Positions 11,440 through 23,914 are shown, numbered from the stretch's first letter. The stretch: 38,139 nucleotides of DNA from Terana coerulea (GCA_024811115.1 JAKOGH010000779.1:1-38139), one strand, 5' to 3'. A program made the numbers and translations. The notes: a model not told the origin generated them from the letters alone.

Positions 11440-13045
11440 TATGCGCCAAACAACGCTGATTAGACTCTGAGAGGGGTAGATTGAATGTACGCACGACTGA
11501 AGAGGAAGGTGCCTGCCAACTGCCAGAGGTGGCTGGCTTCCGCTGATCCTTGTCGCATTGCAGCAGTGTGAGGCCACGAGAGCGACGAACCACAAGCGCC
11601 GCTGGGTCGTTTGCTCGGATCAGCAAATATTGTAACCATACAGAGTAACCTCTGCTCACCGAAATGTACCTTTATCCTCGTTACTCACCTCACAATGCTT
11701 GACTGGACTTCCCTGACAATATGTAGGCACCGTCTAGAAGGGTAGAGTATCTGCCAAACGCCGAGCAGCAAGCTTACCAGCAGCGAAAGGCTGTGGACGC
11801 CTGTTCCCGCGCAAGAGCTCGAGTCGCCGTTGATGCAAAGTGATCTGCATGGTCTCGCATAAGGATTGGTGGCTGCATTTTAAGAAGGACGGGATCGTAC
11901 CAACCTTCTCGACCGCTTGTCGCGCTGGATGGTGATATCCATATGCAGAGATAGTGTTCACTGCTATGTACGAGTTAGTAAGAGCATACCGCAACGTAGC
12001 TGGAGAAATACCTATGCGGGTATTAATCAAGTTGTCTGTCGCTGTACGTTCCTGGAGCTGCTTCGTTGGCGAGTCAATCGGTCGAAACGTATGTTTTACA
12101 GTACTTCCATCGTTGTGGATCCACGTGGGCCTCAGACGATGTCAAGCATCCAAATTTTCGTATCGCCGATAACATCAATGGCAGCAGAAACGCGGGATAG
12201 AAGGAGGATTCAAGAACATTCACTGGTCAGTACGCATCTTGACGCAACCCCTTTGCGAATATTCGCACAGCGTTCCGAGGAGCCCTGTCACGAAGAAGTA
12301 TGAATCTCGTGTAATCAGGCCCACAGAAACGCACAGGTATTGCATAATGACATCTTCGCTGGCAGATGACGCACATTTGCTAGTCGCTGGGTGGTTGATG
12401 CGTACTAGTACTCGGCAGCCTTGATTCAAAGACAATCTCTGTAGCACATATAGCGGCCTCACCGCGAGCTGGGTCGAGGTAAGTGTCACTATGAGAGTTT
12501 AAAAGCAAGCTAACGCACCTGATACCTAGCCTGCTAGGAATACTGCCTCACAACGTCGGACGTCTAGCTAAATTAGATTCTCGGAGACTTGCTCAATCTT
12601 GTCCCGTACTCTTGCCCGTACTATTAAGCGAGCTCGTCCGACACCACATAGAAGAAGTGTCGCGATAGGACGGATTAAGGAAAGCCAGTGTACCGAAGGC
12701 TGGAGAACATGGAGGCAAGGCAATGAGCAAGAGGCGCAAAGGAGACTCGGACGCACTTTGTTAGCCATCAAACACACTGCTTACCGCCCAGCGTCTACTG
12801 TGCTAACGGTCGCTGAAGCCGAGATATAGCCGAGCGTGGAGATTTTTCCTTGACTGTAGCAGAGTACGAAAGCAATCATTATTCAAATTCAAAGTTACAG
12901 CAAAATACATCATATTCAGGCAACATAAGAGCGGAGCAAGCCATACATTTGCCAATAACCAAAGCAAACAAAGCTTCAAATGTCAATTTCTGGGATAATA
13001 ATCAATATGCGAGTCAGCTTCGCCAGGTAACGAGATAGTAGAAAT
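11440..13045 (-). repeat. Degenerate repeat body A (partner of body B)
   Basis: This stretch matches 20,640-23,268 in the same orientation and order, with many substitutions and gaps. Landmarks include CGAGCGACGA-CCACAAGCGCC at about 11578 and 20684, the block around ACAGAAACG.ACAGGTATTGCAT at about 12323 and 21434, CTAACGCACCTGA at about 12510 and 22164, and GAGATATAGCCGAGC at about 12820 and 23024. Both copies end against an E-element tail. Copy A lacks several hundred bases present in B. Minus-strand frames such as YLCVSVGLITRDSYFF read like remains of protein but contain stops and I cannot name them. It may be a decayed gene or the body of a mobile element. Confidence 0.6.
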
Positions 13046-13050
13046 GTTCG

Positions 13051-13560
13051 GTGCGTGTTGGTTTCCCTCCCAAGTCAGCCGAAAGACCCGGGACGTACTC
13101 ATCCCGAGAGCCACGAAGAGGCCGCACCAGGACGAACATCACGACCATGTTCGCCCTCCCTCGGGACATACCTGGTTGACGAGCTCTTCTGCTCTCTTGC
13201 GGAGTCGCCGGAGGGCCCAGCAGCGACGATGTCGGATAAAGGAAGTGCACGTACCTAAGCACCCTGTCCGCCCTCGAGCTTCCGATTGAGGAGAGTCTTC
13301 GCCTCTTGCCATAGGCCTCGCGTGGCCCTCCAACGCGGAATCTGTCATCGGGGTCTCCCTCTACGGGCACCACTGGGGCTGCGGGCGTACTCGAGGGTTG
13401 GTAGGTGCGGGCGAATGTCGGGTATCGGGTATGGGGGGGAGGGATGTGGGCGTGTCGGGCAGATGGGAATGAGGCAAGAGACCAGTAGATGAGGGAGGCT
13501 AGTCAAGAGTTGTTGAGAACCTGGAGGGTACGTGGGGCGGTATTTATTGTGCCCAAGGGG
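13051..13560 (-). repeat. E1, copy 1 of the E promoter/exon element
   Basis: In transcription order on the minus strand it has a TATA-like AATAAAT (13542-13548), an open segment containing the basic run KRRRLSSIGSS, a donor-like AG-GTACGTGC, a short segment encoding LRKRAEELVNQ, a second donor-like AG-GTATGTCC, and the conserved tail GTGCGTGTTGG (13051). It is about 90% identical to E2 and E3. The tail hairpin here has arms 13068-13076 and 13085-13093, pairing 7 of 9. The head faces the dynamin-like gene at 13891, so the two are divergent. Whether this is the 5' end of a gene family or part of a mobile element is open. Confidence 0.75.
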
Positions 13561-13890
13561 CTGACCGTCGGAAACTGTGGTGGTCAGCCTTCTTGCCACG
13601 TTTCTGTCTCTCGCGTGGGATGAACTTGAACATATGCCTAAACAGTCCAGTCGCGCGCTAATCAAATCACCGCGAATCCGGTTGGCGTAGTTAAGCGCTG
13701 AGGCTGGCTCAACGTCGACTGACGCTTTTTCACCTCCCACCATTTCCGTCTCTCGTTCCTCGACTTGACCCCTCAGGTCGAGTCATTGTCACTCATTTAT
13801 ACTGCGCTTGTTTATCATCATCTAACTCACACTCATTTACCGTCAGTAGTACTCTTTGCGACTTCACTCGATGCATTCACGGACTGACAG

Positions 13891-16800
13891 ATGCCTCGTA
13901 GAACACAACATCTCTATTCACGAACCATGGAACGCGATATGATGACCAAATCGATGTCTCGCTTCTCCTCCGTCATGGGAGAGCTGAACAGTATATGGTA
14001 TGCAGCCGGAACATACGCCGTCATGAAACGAAGGGTCTCAACGCTTTCACCGCAGCCATCAAACCGACCTTCCTTCCACACGCATCGTGCTTCTAGGAGA
14101 TAGGCGTTCCGGGAAAAGTGCTGTTATTGAAGCTATATCGGGCGTACGTACATGTTTTATAACTGCCACCAAAGCATCAGTGTTCACTGAACGGCCTAGT
14201 GTTCCATGCCTGCGATAAGCCTCGCATCTTGTGCCGTGGAAGTTAAGCTGCACACGGTGTCTGGTGACGGGTGGCGTTGCGACCTTACCATCCGCAGCTC
14301 TCGCAAGTCTTTCGACGGACAAGTGGACCATGTCGTCGAGACAGCCTTCGGACCGCGTCTTGACGACCCATCCCAGCTCGAGGATCAACTCCTGCGCGCA
14401 GAAGCATTTATTCGCAACCCCAGCGTATCTCTTGACACAATTGAACGCATGTCCACCTTCTCGCTAGAGGCTCTCAAGCACGAGCTCTCCTTCTCGCGCA
14501 AGACTGTTTGCCTTTCAGTCTATGCAAGTGGGGTCCCAGAGGTCACCTTTGTTGAGATACCAGGTAAGTGCAGACTTCCTATCTGCTCTACATATCAGCA
14601 GTTTGACCCTGCTCCTCTAGGCATGGTACCAGGGTCTAGTCTGGGTGATCAGGCCGAGGTTGAAGCGCTAGCTCGGGCCTGTATCAACACGTCCTCCATA
14701 ATACTAATAGTGACATCGTTGCAAGGTAAGGCTACCTACCGTGTACGACATAGTAAACATAGCTAATTTAGGATCTAGAAACCGAGTCTGCGGCCCCTGC
14801 ACAGCTTGCGGAGATGGTTGATCCGTTGCAGAAGCGAACACTGAGTAAATGCTTCTTCAGTGGAGCTACGAATTGCTGTTTAACACTACGCTATAGCGGT
14901 CCATACCAAGACTGATGCAGTTTCTGGAAACACGATCCGAGCCGTCAAGGGACGAGAGGAGTGGCTTCCAAAGCTCCAGCGGCGATACCGTCAGCATGGG
15001 GGATTGTATGCGATTGTTGAGCGGCGAGACTATCTGAACGGCAGCAAGACACGCAAGCAATCTGAGAACGCAGAACGAAGCCTGTTCTCGCTCAACACGA
15101 TCTGGAAACAATTCCAAACTGATGGGGGCTCGGTCGTCGTGCACTCAGGGATCGTCTCTGTGTAATCAGAGTACAATCTGTCGCAGAGAGGTAGGTTCCC
15201 AGTTAAACCCAAGTGTACCCTGACTAATCTTGCTTCTTCGTAGCTTGAACGCTCCCACGCCTTCCATGCTTGCTGTCGCCAAGGCCCTTAAGAAGCCGTC
15301 TTCAAACCCTAAGATGTTCCTCAGCTCCCTGATCACGCAGCTCTTTGTCGATGTGGGGCGGGTTCTAGATGAGCAGGCGCGGACGTTCAAGCAGTTAGAC
15401 GGTAATCCCCTCGACAGGATGAGGATAGCGATTCGTGACACCCGTCCTGCTTTTGTTGGTATCCCTGGCAGTTCGAACGGAATCCCGGTTAGTGAGGTCC
15501 AGGCTCGTTTGGAGCATTTCGCGACCAAGGGGGAGCCAATCGTTTCTGCACGTAAAGCAACAGAAGTGACCTATAATCAAGATTACAAGATTACATGGCC
15601 CGCGGAAAGCGAGACGGCGGTACGGCGGTGCCAGGAAGAGCTACTCACAACCCTTCGGGTACGGATCAGGGCACGTTTCAAGGGATACCCGGTACTACTG
15701 AGTGCTCTGTTGTATGTTAAATCCTTTCTTCTCAAATAATCATTGCGAATGCTGACAACTTCCACTGTATTGTTTCTCTCAACAGGGACGCGGTGGTAAA
15801 GGTGGTCGAGGATCATAGTAAAGACACCTGTAGGCGGCTGAATGGCCTGCCGGCACTTGCACCTGAAGATCCGGACTGGAGAAAGCGGAACGTCCGTTAC
15901 GATAAGCCACTGAACTCTCACTACGACGTGACGGTGTTCGACAAATCTTTGGCGAAGCTGTCGTCGGAATACGAGGGATGGCTCATCTTGAACGGCAAGT
16001 CAGAAATGGCTAGAAAACGCTCGCGACTTTGCAATACGACACCTGCTGTAGGCTCTCCGGATTTTTCTCTGCAGACCTTTTCGCGCTTTGGAACGCCACT
16101 GTTTCTTCCAGGACCCCCGCCGTTTCTGCCTGGATCTCCGCCGTTTCTGCCAGGGTCTCCGCTGTTTCTGCCAGGATCTCTGCCGTTTCCTTCTGGACCT
16201 TTGTCGTTTCTGCCAGGATCTCCACTGTATCTTCCAGGACCTTCGTTTCTACCAGGATCTCCGCTGTGTCTTCCAGGACCTTTGCTGTTTCCTCCTGGTT
16301 CTCCGCCGTTTCTACCTAGTCTTCTGCCACCATTCTATTCCGGGCCGCCTGTGTTCGCTCCAGGGAAATCCTCGCTTCATTCTTGGACACCACCTTCGCC
16401 GCATGGACTACCGTCGTCTCTTCCTGTGCTGCCGCCTTGGCTCTTCACGGCTAGGCCATCGCCACCAGTCCAACGTACTCCGCCGACGGCGCACATGCAG
16501 ACAACATCGAGTCTCGGGAAGCGAAAGCAAGAGGACGCTGGGACTGATGAACATGATTATGACGATGCGCTTCATATCATGGCTGCAGTGAGCGGCGACT
16601 TCCAATGCGCATACAAGGTGTGTTCGCGGCCTTTTCTTCCTGTATTCACTTTTAACCATCAGCAAATACTGTAGGCCCATATTGATACTGTTCGTACCCT
16701 TGTCAGATCATTCCTCATCAATGCCGTCAGCTACAATTTGGAGGACTTGCTGAAAGAAGAGCTTGGCCTCAACGGCCCGTACGCTATTCACCACTCGGCT

Positions 16801-16926
16801 AGGTATCTCGGCCTCATCCCTTCGGACGAATCGCCAACGGAGCTCGACGTCGTCAAGACCGTTCAGCAAGATCTTGAGGCTCTGAGAAGATCCATCTCTT
16901 TGCGGCTCCAAGCGCCACCTGTCTAG
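13891..16926 (+). CDS. Dynamin-like GTPase with proline-rich repeat before GED
   Basis: The G domain starts at exon 2 with the P-loop GDRRSGKS (14096-14119), followed by EAISG, the G3 region VTFVEIPG (usually DLPG) and a G4 motif TKTD after an intron (about 14900). The stalk covers about 15240-15970. A Pro/Gly repeat follows, then the GED (ALHIMAAVSGDF to the stop at 16924-16926). Proposed exons: 13891-13997, 14056-14143, 14200-14563, 14621-14725, 14779-14844, 14897 to about 15170, about 15243-15711, 15786-16617 and 16675-16926. The early joins keep the family pattern. One frame change is needed at the G run 15124-15128, where the expected ALRDRLCVI block continues in another frame. It is either a real mutation or a homopolymer error. 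Membrane remodelling is the family role; the cargo or membrane is unknown. The start at 13891 is the first ATG in the frame that leads into exon 2. Confidence 0.8.
16102..16308 (+). repeat. 21-bp coding minisatellite (FLPGSPP units)
   Basis: Ten tandem units of 21 bp (one of 18 bp) sit inside the second dynamin-like gene and encode seven-residue FLPGSPP-type repeats. Because units are multiples of three, other frames are also open: a minus-strand frame reads as repeats of AETAE, and other plus frames read as Cys/Asp-rich or Ala/Val/Ser-rich repeats. The frame that continues into the stalk and GED is the FLPG one. Confidence 0.9.
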
Positions 16927-19900
16927 CTCTGGGTGACCTGTGCACTGGCTTGGCCCGTTTGTATCTCCCATAGCATCCTAGGTTTCGGCACTCTCCTTCA
17001 ACACCTCGCCTGGGATTTTCGGCTGTCTGCAATGCCCTTTACGACATCCTCATGATGTTTCAAATAGCTCGTGAACACATTCTATCACCTCACCCTCCTT
17101 CCGTACAACATGATCCATGATATTCTGCTCACGAAATGTAGTACTCGTATACTGCCGCATGTAATGACTCCATGATTGTAATAATGACCAGCTTGTACAC
17201 AGACGTTCGTGTCCGACCATGTGATGGCGTGTGAGATGGCGTTGCGGATATTCAGTGACAGGTATTTACAACTATATACCTAAATTCAATAGTGCCAACA
17301 ACCTGACGTGCATGCCCGCGATGCCCCTCAGTTTCTCGATACCACCATCGTCCGTTGTTCTAGGCTGAAGTCCAAGCGTAGTAGTATCTCGCGCATTTCA
17401 CTGAGCCGTAGTTGATGTCCTCGAAGTTACGCACCTGGGCGTTGCCGCCATTGGAAAAGCAGTTCACTTCAGCTTCCATAGCCAAAGTCGATGGTGGAAA
17501 CGTGGCAAGTGCGATTGGTAACTGGGCCGTTTGTACTCCACGAGCCGTGTTAGAATTATGGATTCGAGCTCGTGCTTGCTGTGCCCCGACGCTCGGGCGC
17601 TCCGTATTTACATCTGTTTGTTACGCTAATTACGTGCCTGGTTGTGTACCTGACCGTCATAGTGGATAAACCTGCTGTAATGCAACGTGAACGCTTACGC
17701 GTTTGCCCCCTCACGCCGACGACGTTCCCCCCGCGCGACCCGTTATTTTGACAAGCCGTCCATGCCACTACTTCTTACGCTCTTGTCACAGCCTTTGGAA
17801 TTTCCCTTACTCGCAGATAGGCAAACAGCCACCCGCACTGAACCCGGACGCGCCTGAAGCTTTGCTCTCTATACGTCGGAACTGTCGACGTACAAGTGAG
17901 ACTCAAGGTTATGCCAATAGGCCGCAATTGCGATGAATGGTCATGGGACTGGTAGACAACCCTTAGCTGACATCTCGCCTACCGCTCATTTGTACACCAC
18001 ACAGACGCCTAGTATCAGATAGGAGGGCTGTAGAGTCGGTTAGAGTGCTATTACAGTGGAAGGTAGACAGCAACTTACCATCTGTGTCCCACTGGACAGG
18101 GACAACCCGCACTATCTTTCCGGAACGGAGGGCACTATTCGGACTATATATACATTGACTTTATGGTGAGTATGGAATGCAATGCAGCACTGGGAAGCGG
18201 CATACCTCTGACGACCTCGCCTTCACTAACAAAAGGGACGGTCTGGACAAACACAGCGGCCAAAAGATCTGCTGCCGCAGCCGCAGCGAGTCTGTCGAAG
18301 ATATTGATGTTGGATCGCTGCGCACGAGGCAGGGTGAACGTGAATGGTGGCTGCATCCACGTGTACGCATTTTGACGTTCGCATCGCCCAACGACAGGAA
18401 CACTCGAGGCAGTGGATAACATCGGTAATGTGAACTGGAGTTGCTGTCTGTCGCCGCCATGCAGCTGTGTCGTTTACAGAGCCCGTTGACATTGCATATG
18501 TGACGTCCGAGACCGTAGTCGATGGCAATGGATATTTGCCGAAAAGCAGAGAACTGTGTGAGTTTGAGGTGAAATTTCGAGCGCCGAAGGCTGTAATGAC
18601 TCACTTCCGGCACAGAGCAGTTCCGCCATCCAGCAGAGGGCCACGATTGCGCGTCCCATTGCCATCCATTACTTCAAGGATGTCTACGCCGTGAGAGAGA
18701 CGGCGGGGACGGAAAGGGCGGTCCGTTTGACATAACTTCAAGCGTAGCGCAAGTAGTATCCGGTAGAATTGACGGAGTGACATCCAATTCGAGCGATAGG
18801 GCAATGATGCAAGGTGTGTCTTGTGTCTTGTGTGTTCCCTTAACCGTTTGCTGGCGACTGCGTACTCGAATAAATGGGTTGTATGCATTCATGAATCTTT
18901 CGTAGTCCTTGAAATCAAAGATAAACGCGCAAAAGCGTGTATCACGCAAGCAGTAGCTGCTAGGGAGTCGGCTGAATACCGTTATGGATCGATGTGGAGA
19001 TGAACTCACTGAAAGGCATCAGGCTCGTAGTTGCACCCGCACCATGAACTGCACCTAGAAGCTTGTCGAGCCACATTCAACTTCAATCACTCATATCGCT
19101 TCTTCCACAAGGCTCACAGACTCAATGGGACATTGTTCGCGCCGCAGTCGTCTTGATGTTCGAAGCCCCACAGGCTCGGCGCGGCATGAGAAGGTGAGGT
19201 TGGGTCCGCCGGGAGAAACTGCTTAACGGTGCGCGAGTCGTCAATGTCAACATCGAATTAAAAGTGCAAGACACCCACTGACCTTGGAAAGCGAAAGTAC
19301 TCTTATATAGCCAGACGAACGAGCCGCCACTAGTGTAACGGATCGTATGCCGTGATGGTCCGGATCTCTGTAACTTGTTATCAGCTTCTTCAACGTGTGC
19401 GGTATGTATAAAAACAACAAACCATGTACGCTCGAAATACAGTGTTTCAAGCTGGAACAAATGGCAGCGCGTTGGCAAAGGAACTTAAACCTCGAGTAAG
19501 TGAGGCGAACTCTGTATCTCAGGGACGTGATTGATCAGGCATGCGTATTTTCCAGCAGCACATTTATCGAGACGGATGTATGTGCGATGACATTAAACGG
19601 AAGAAAGTTGACTGAGTGGGTCTGCTGGCTGGGATGCAGGAGCTGGCGGTCGTGGTAAGGAGTACTAAGTAGAGTCGTCGCTTACCGGCGGCTACATCGA
19701 CAGTCGGTCTGCTCGGACCGGGTTGCCGACTCAACCAAATACGAGCGTGAAAGACTGAGCAGAAACAACGAAGCAGAGCAGTAAACGAATGCGCAAAAGT
19801 GGTTGTGTATTGGAGTCTATCTATGCTCTCTAGACTCAGACGACAGGGATACATACAAGCCACAGCCGACTAAGCTGGACAAAGGTAATAGTACTAGTTA

Positions 19901-20110
19901 GTGTTAACGCGAAGGATGAGTGGACGAGAACGACTCGGACTATGCATCCAGACTGACATGAGAGGCGTGCCGGCCATCTAAGCAAGGAAGATACTCTTGT
20001 TAGCCTTGAACGCAATGCAAAGTGATGCCTTACCACACACAGAAACCGTGCCGCATTGGGCGAGCGATCCTGCAAATGAATCAGCGGAAGACACGCGTAA
20101 AGGAAAGAGA
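16927..20110. other. Gene-poor stretch, nothing recognised
   Basis: About 3.2 kb with short frames only. TATA-like sequences occur at about 18144 (plus, CTATATATAC) and 19304 (minus, GCTATATAAG), and several GT-AG pairs are possible, but I could not assemble a convincing protein or name a domain. In the E-array orientation this DNA lies downstream of E2, so it could be a further decayed body. Confidence 0.35.
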
Positions 20111-20115
20111 TTTTG

Positions 20116-20640
20116 GTGCCAGTTGGTTTCGCCCTCGGGTCAGCCGCAAAACCCGAGGGTTAGTCATCCCGAGAGCCACGAAGAGGCCGCACCAGGACGA
20201 ACATCATGACCATGTTCGCCCTCCCTCGGGACATACCTGGTTGCTGAGCTCTTCTGCTCTCTTGCGGAGTCGCCGGAGGGCCCAGCAGCGACGATGTCGG
20301 ATAAAGGAAGTGCACGTACCTAAGCACCCTGTCCGTCCTCGAGCTTCCGATTGAGGAGAGTCTTCGCCTCTTGCTATAGGCCTCGCGTGGCCCTCCAACG
20401 CGGAATCTGTCGTCGGGGTCTCCCTCTACGGGCACCACTGGGGCTGCGGGCGTACTCGAGGGTTGGTAGGTGCGGGCGAATGTTGGGTATCGGGTATGGG
20501 GGGGGAGGGATGTGGGCATGTCGGGCAGATGGGAATGAGGCAGGAGACCGGTAGATGAGGGAGGCTAGTCAAGAGGTGGTGCAGACCGAGAGGGTGAACG
20601 GGGCGGCATTTATACTGCCGGAGGAGGCTGGCTGTTGCTG
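20116..20640 (-). repeat. E2, copy 2 of the E element
   Basis: It is nearly identical to E1 and E3 over about 480 bp. The minus-strand TATA is TATAAAT (20608-20614). An ATG-led frame (20519 to 20160) encodes SKRRRLSSIGSS and crosses both donor-like sites, so the true exon would be shorter. The tail hairpin is perfect: CCCTCGGGT (20132-20140) pairs with ACCCGAGGG (20151-20159). Confidence 0.8.
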
Positions 20641-23268
20641 ACCGCTGTCACAGTGAAGTGTGAGGCTGACCGACGCCACGCGAGCGACGACCCACAAGCG
20701 CCCCCGGCCCATTTATTCTGATCGGTGAGTATTGCTACTACGCAGTTTAGCCTCTGCTCATCAACATACACCGTTATACCCGTTCATCCCCACACTTTGC
20801 ATGGCCAGTCTCCAATGACAATGTACCAGAGTCGTGTAGACGTTTAGATACCAGTATTGGCCGTGGAATGTCGAGCAGCAAGAATACTGGCCTCCAAGAT
20901 CATGCACATGTGCTCCCAACGCGACAGCCCGAGTTGGTCTTGACACGAAGCAATATGTGCGGGATGGTATAAGTGCTACTGCCCGCATGAAAATGATGAG
21001 ACCATCCCGACTTTTTCAGCCGCGGATCGTGCTGGCGGCTGGATAATGATGTGCATGATTTGCTAGTATCTACTGCCACGTACCAGTCAGTACGAGCATA
21101 TCGTAAACAAGAGGGCAACAAGAGGGTGGAGATATACCTGCGCTTGCGAACCCCGGACGACGTCGCGGCCCTGGACCTGGTTCATTCGCGTATTGATCCG
21201 TAGGCGCGTCAGTTGTGGGTCTGCGAGCCTCTGGCGGTTCCGCGCATCCAAATCCATACAACGTTGCCGATGACATCGATGGCGACATAGAGGAACGTCA
21301 GAGATAAGGAATGTTCAAGATAGTTTACTGCACACTGCGCATGTTGACACAAACTCTTTGAAAGTGTCGCCGTTCGGCCCGGTTCCGAGAAGCCCTGCGA
21401 CGAGGAAATATCAGTCTTGTGCAATCATACTCACAGAAACGTACAGGTATTGCATACTGGAATCGCATCCTCGCTACCAAATGACGCGCGTTTGCTGGTC
21501 GTTGAGAATTTAGTATGCAGCTGGCGGCCTCGATCCAAAGATAATCCTAGTGAGAGCGATAACGGCCTTCGAGCAGCGGATTCTGGACTGTATCCGCAGA
21601 TTAGCAGATATATCTAGGTACATAAGACTAGCGACAGGATCACGTTACACGTAGCGCTTGGGCTCGGAATTGACGTTCTCGGGTAATGTCACCGTGCAGT
21701 GGGCGGCGTGCATGGCTTCAATCGTCCTTTTCGTCATGGTAGGATCACCGACGAGGTGTTTGTGGTGTATCAGGGCTCGATATGTACCCAAGGAGGCGAG
21801 AGTTCCACATTTAAGCAAACTGTTGCTACAAGAAGACGCTGCTCAGCACGCGACCGCTGGTAAGAGGCGGGCATATAGGAGTTCGTACAAATTTCTGCTT
21901 TTCAGCTACGTTGTCACAGATACCCACGACATTGGCTCCTTCAATGAGTAGTACCTGGGAGCCTGTCAACAAATTGGCGAACAAAAGACTGGAAGCGTGC
22001 ATCGCGTGCACTTGTGTTCAGGATGGAACAGTGGACGCGTCGAGAAGCTATGATGAGATATGATTGCAACGTTCTGAGGTATTGTAGCAAACAGACGTAT
22101 GTGCTTATTTCTATACTGCGAGTCAAGCCAAGGTAAGTATTATTGTCAGAGTTTATATGCAAACTAACACACCTGAGGCCCAACCTGCCAGGAGTGCCAG
22201 CCTGACAACGACCAACCAGATTGTTTTCTCGGCAACCCCTCAGTGTTTCTCGGCACTATCAAGCATCACTTTCGAGCTCGTAGCAATCCTTGAGTCTCCA
22301 AAATGTCGTACTGAATACAAAGACACGCTTGTCCGCTAGTAGGAGTCGTTAAATCGGTCGCTAGAGCAAAGAGTGTGGTACTTTACATCGTCTTCTGTTG
22401 AATGGTATCAATGGTTCTGAATGTGCATCGAGCCGCGCACTGCCGCAAGCTGCTAAGCTGTGGATTTCTGCCTTCGATGGCCTGAGAGTGAATGGCAGTG
22501 ATACGCTGCCCCACGTGTTGACGAAATCTTCGACAAGACAACTCCACGAATGCTTCATAAACACTGACCGTATCTCATTGAGCGTCACCCTAACGGAGAC
22601 ATGGCATCTGGTTTAGTGGCAAGCGGAGTCGTACCGGGGAATGTGGTTACTCACCAAAGCCCCCACCCACTATCCGCAGGAGCTGGTCTCACTGGCAGCC
22701 CTTCTCTGCCCGGCTCCCGGTAAAAACTAAGATCCAGAAAACCTCCATGGCTACTAGGAAAACATAAACGAGCGTATGTTGCGTCAGAACGACAGAAAAC
22801 ACGCGCCGCTCTGGAAAACCTACCACAGGTAACTGCACTCAGAGCTTGTGCGAGTAAGGATGCCAGCTAGCTGTCTTCTAGGATGCCGCCTACAAGGGAT
22901 GCCGCAATGGGTCGAGTGCGGGGTGGTGGGATACGCAGACTGACGGCATATGGAGGTGAAGGAAAGAGCGGGAGCCTGAGACGCGTTGCTTGCCGCCCGC
23001 ATTGTGCTCATGTTCACTGGGACCGAGATATAGCCGAGCTTAACCTTACTGCCTGTGAGCTTCATCGACCACATACATTAACGCATCATACGACGGAAGT
23101 TATCGTAGAATTTCAAACGGCACTACAAGATACAGTGTACAGATGACGAAAGGATGGAGCCCAACACAGTACACTGCATGAGCTGGTACTCAGGAGTCCA
23201 GGAGTCAAGAGACCGTAGACGTAGCAGGCTGCAGATTAGCTTCGTAAAATAATGAGGATAGAGAAATT
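20640..23268 (-). repeat. Degenerate repeat body B (partner of body A)
   Basis: This is the longer counterpart of 11,440-13,045, lying between E2 and the tail of E3. Extra sequence relative to A lies mainly at about 21,600-22,130 and 22,250-23,000. Minus-strand remnants such as LYVSVSMIAQD parallel YLCVSVGLITRD in A but are interrupted by stops. At 20711 a degraded form of the palindrome is seen (ATTTATTCTGATCGG). I found no intact gene. Confidence 0.55.
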
Positions 23269-23270
23269 CG

Positions 23271-23790
23271 GTGCGTGTTGGTTTCCATCCCAGGTCAGCC
23301 GAAAGACCCGGGACGTACTTATCCCGAGGGCCACGTAAAGGCCGGCACCAGGACGAACATCACGACCATGTTCGCCCTCCCTCGGGACATACCTGGTTGA
23401 CGAGCTCTTCTGCTCTCTTGCGGAGTCGCCGGAGGGCCCAGCAGCGACGATGTCGGATAAAGGAAGTGCACGTACCTAAGCACCCTGTCCGCCCTCGAGC
23501 TTCCGATTGAGGAGAGTCTTCGCCTCTTGCTATAGGCCTCGCGTGGCCCTCCAACGCGGAATCTGTCGTCGGGGTCTCCTCTACGGGCACCACTGGGGCT
23601 GCGGGCGTACTCGAGGGTTGGTAGGTGCGGGCGAATGTTGGGTATCGGGTATGGGGGAGGGATGTGGGCGTGTCGGGCAGATGGGAATGAGGCAAGAGAC
23701 CAGTAGATGAGGGGGCTAGTCAAGAGGTGCTGAGAATCTGGAGGGTGAATGGGGTGGCATTTATACTGCCGGAGGCTGGTTGTCACTGAC
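23271..23790 (-). repeat. E3, copy 3 of the E element
   Basis: The sequence is close to E1 and E2. The minus-strand TATA is TATAAAT (23759-23765). A missing C in the CTCCTCTACG segment (CTCCCTCTACG in E1 and E2) shifts the frame carrying SKRRRLSSIGSS, and between the TATA box and the GTATGTCC donor-like site I see no ATG on the coding strand. The tail hairpin has arms 23288-23296 and 23305-23313, pairing 8 of 9. Its head faces that of E4. Confidence 0.78.
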
Positions 23791-23914
23791 CTATGTCACA
23801 GTGAAGTGTGAGGCTGACGGGCGCCACGTGAGGCTGGCGGCGGGCACAGTTTCGTTTATTCAGAATAAACAAGGTCACGTCCACCGTCAGCCTGGAGCCT
23901 CCGACCGTATAAAT
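23759..23914. promoter_or_regulatory. Divergent promoter between E3 and E4
   Basis: A minus TATA (23759-23765) and a plus TATA (23908-23914) share the core GTATAAATGCC and face away from each other. Between them is the perfect palindrome GTTTATTC-A-GAATAAAC (23854-23870), 37 nt before the plus TATA. Sequence past both TATA boxes is also related (CCTCTTGAYTAGCC, then CCTCATCT), so the two halves are copies in inverted orientation. Confidence 0.65.

Noticed and set aside
16010..16225. Minus-strand frame of AETAE-type repeats
   Set aside because: It is the shadow of a 21-bp coding repeat. Any unit divisible by three leaves several frames open, and only the FLPG frame joins the stalk and GED.
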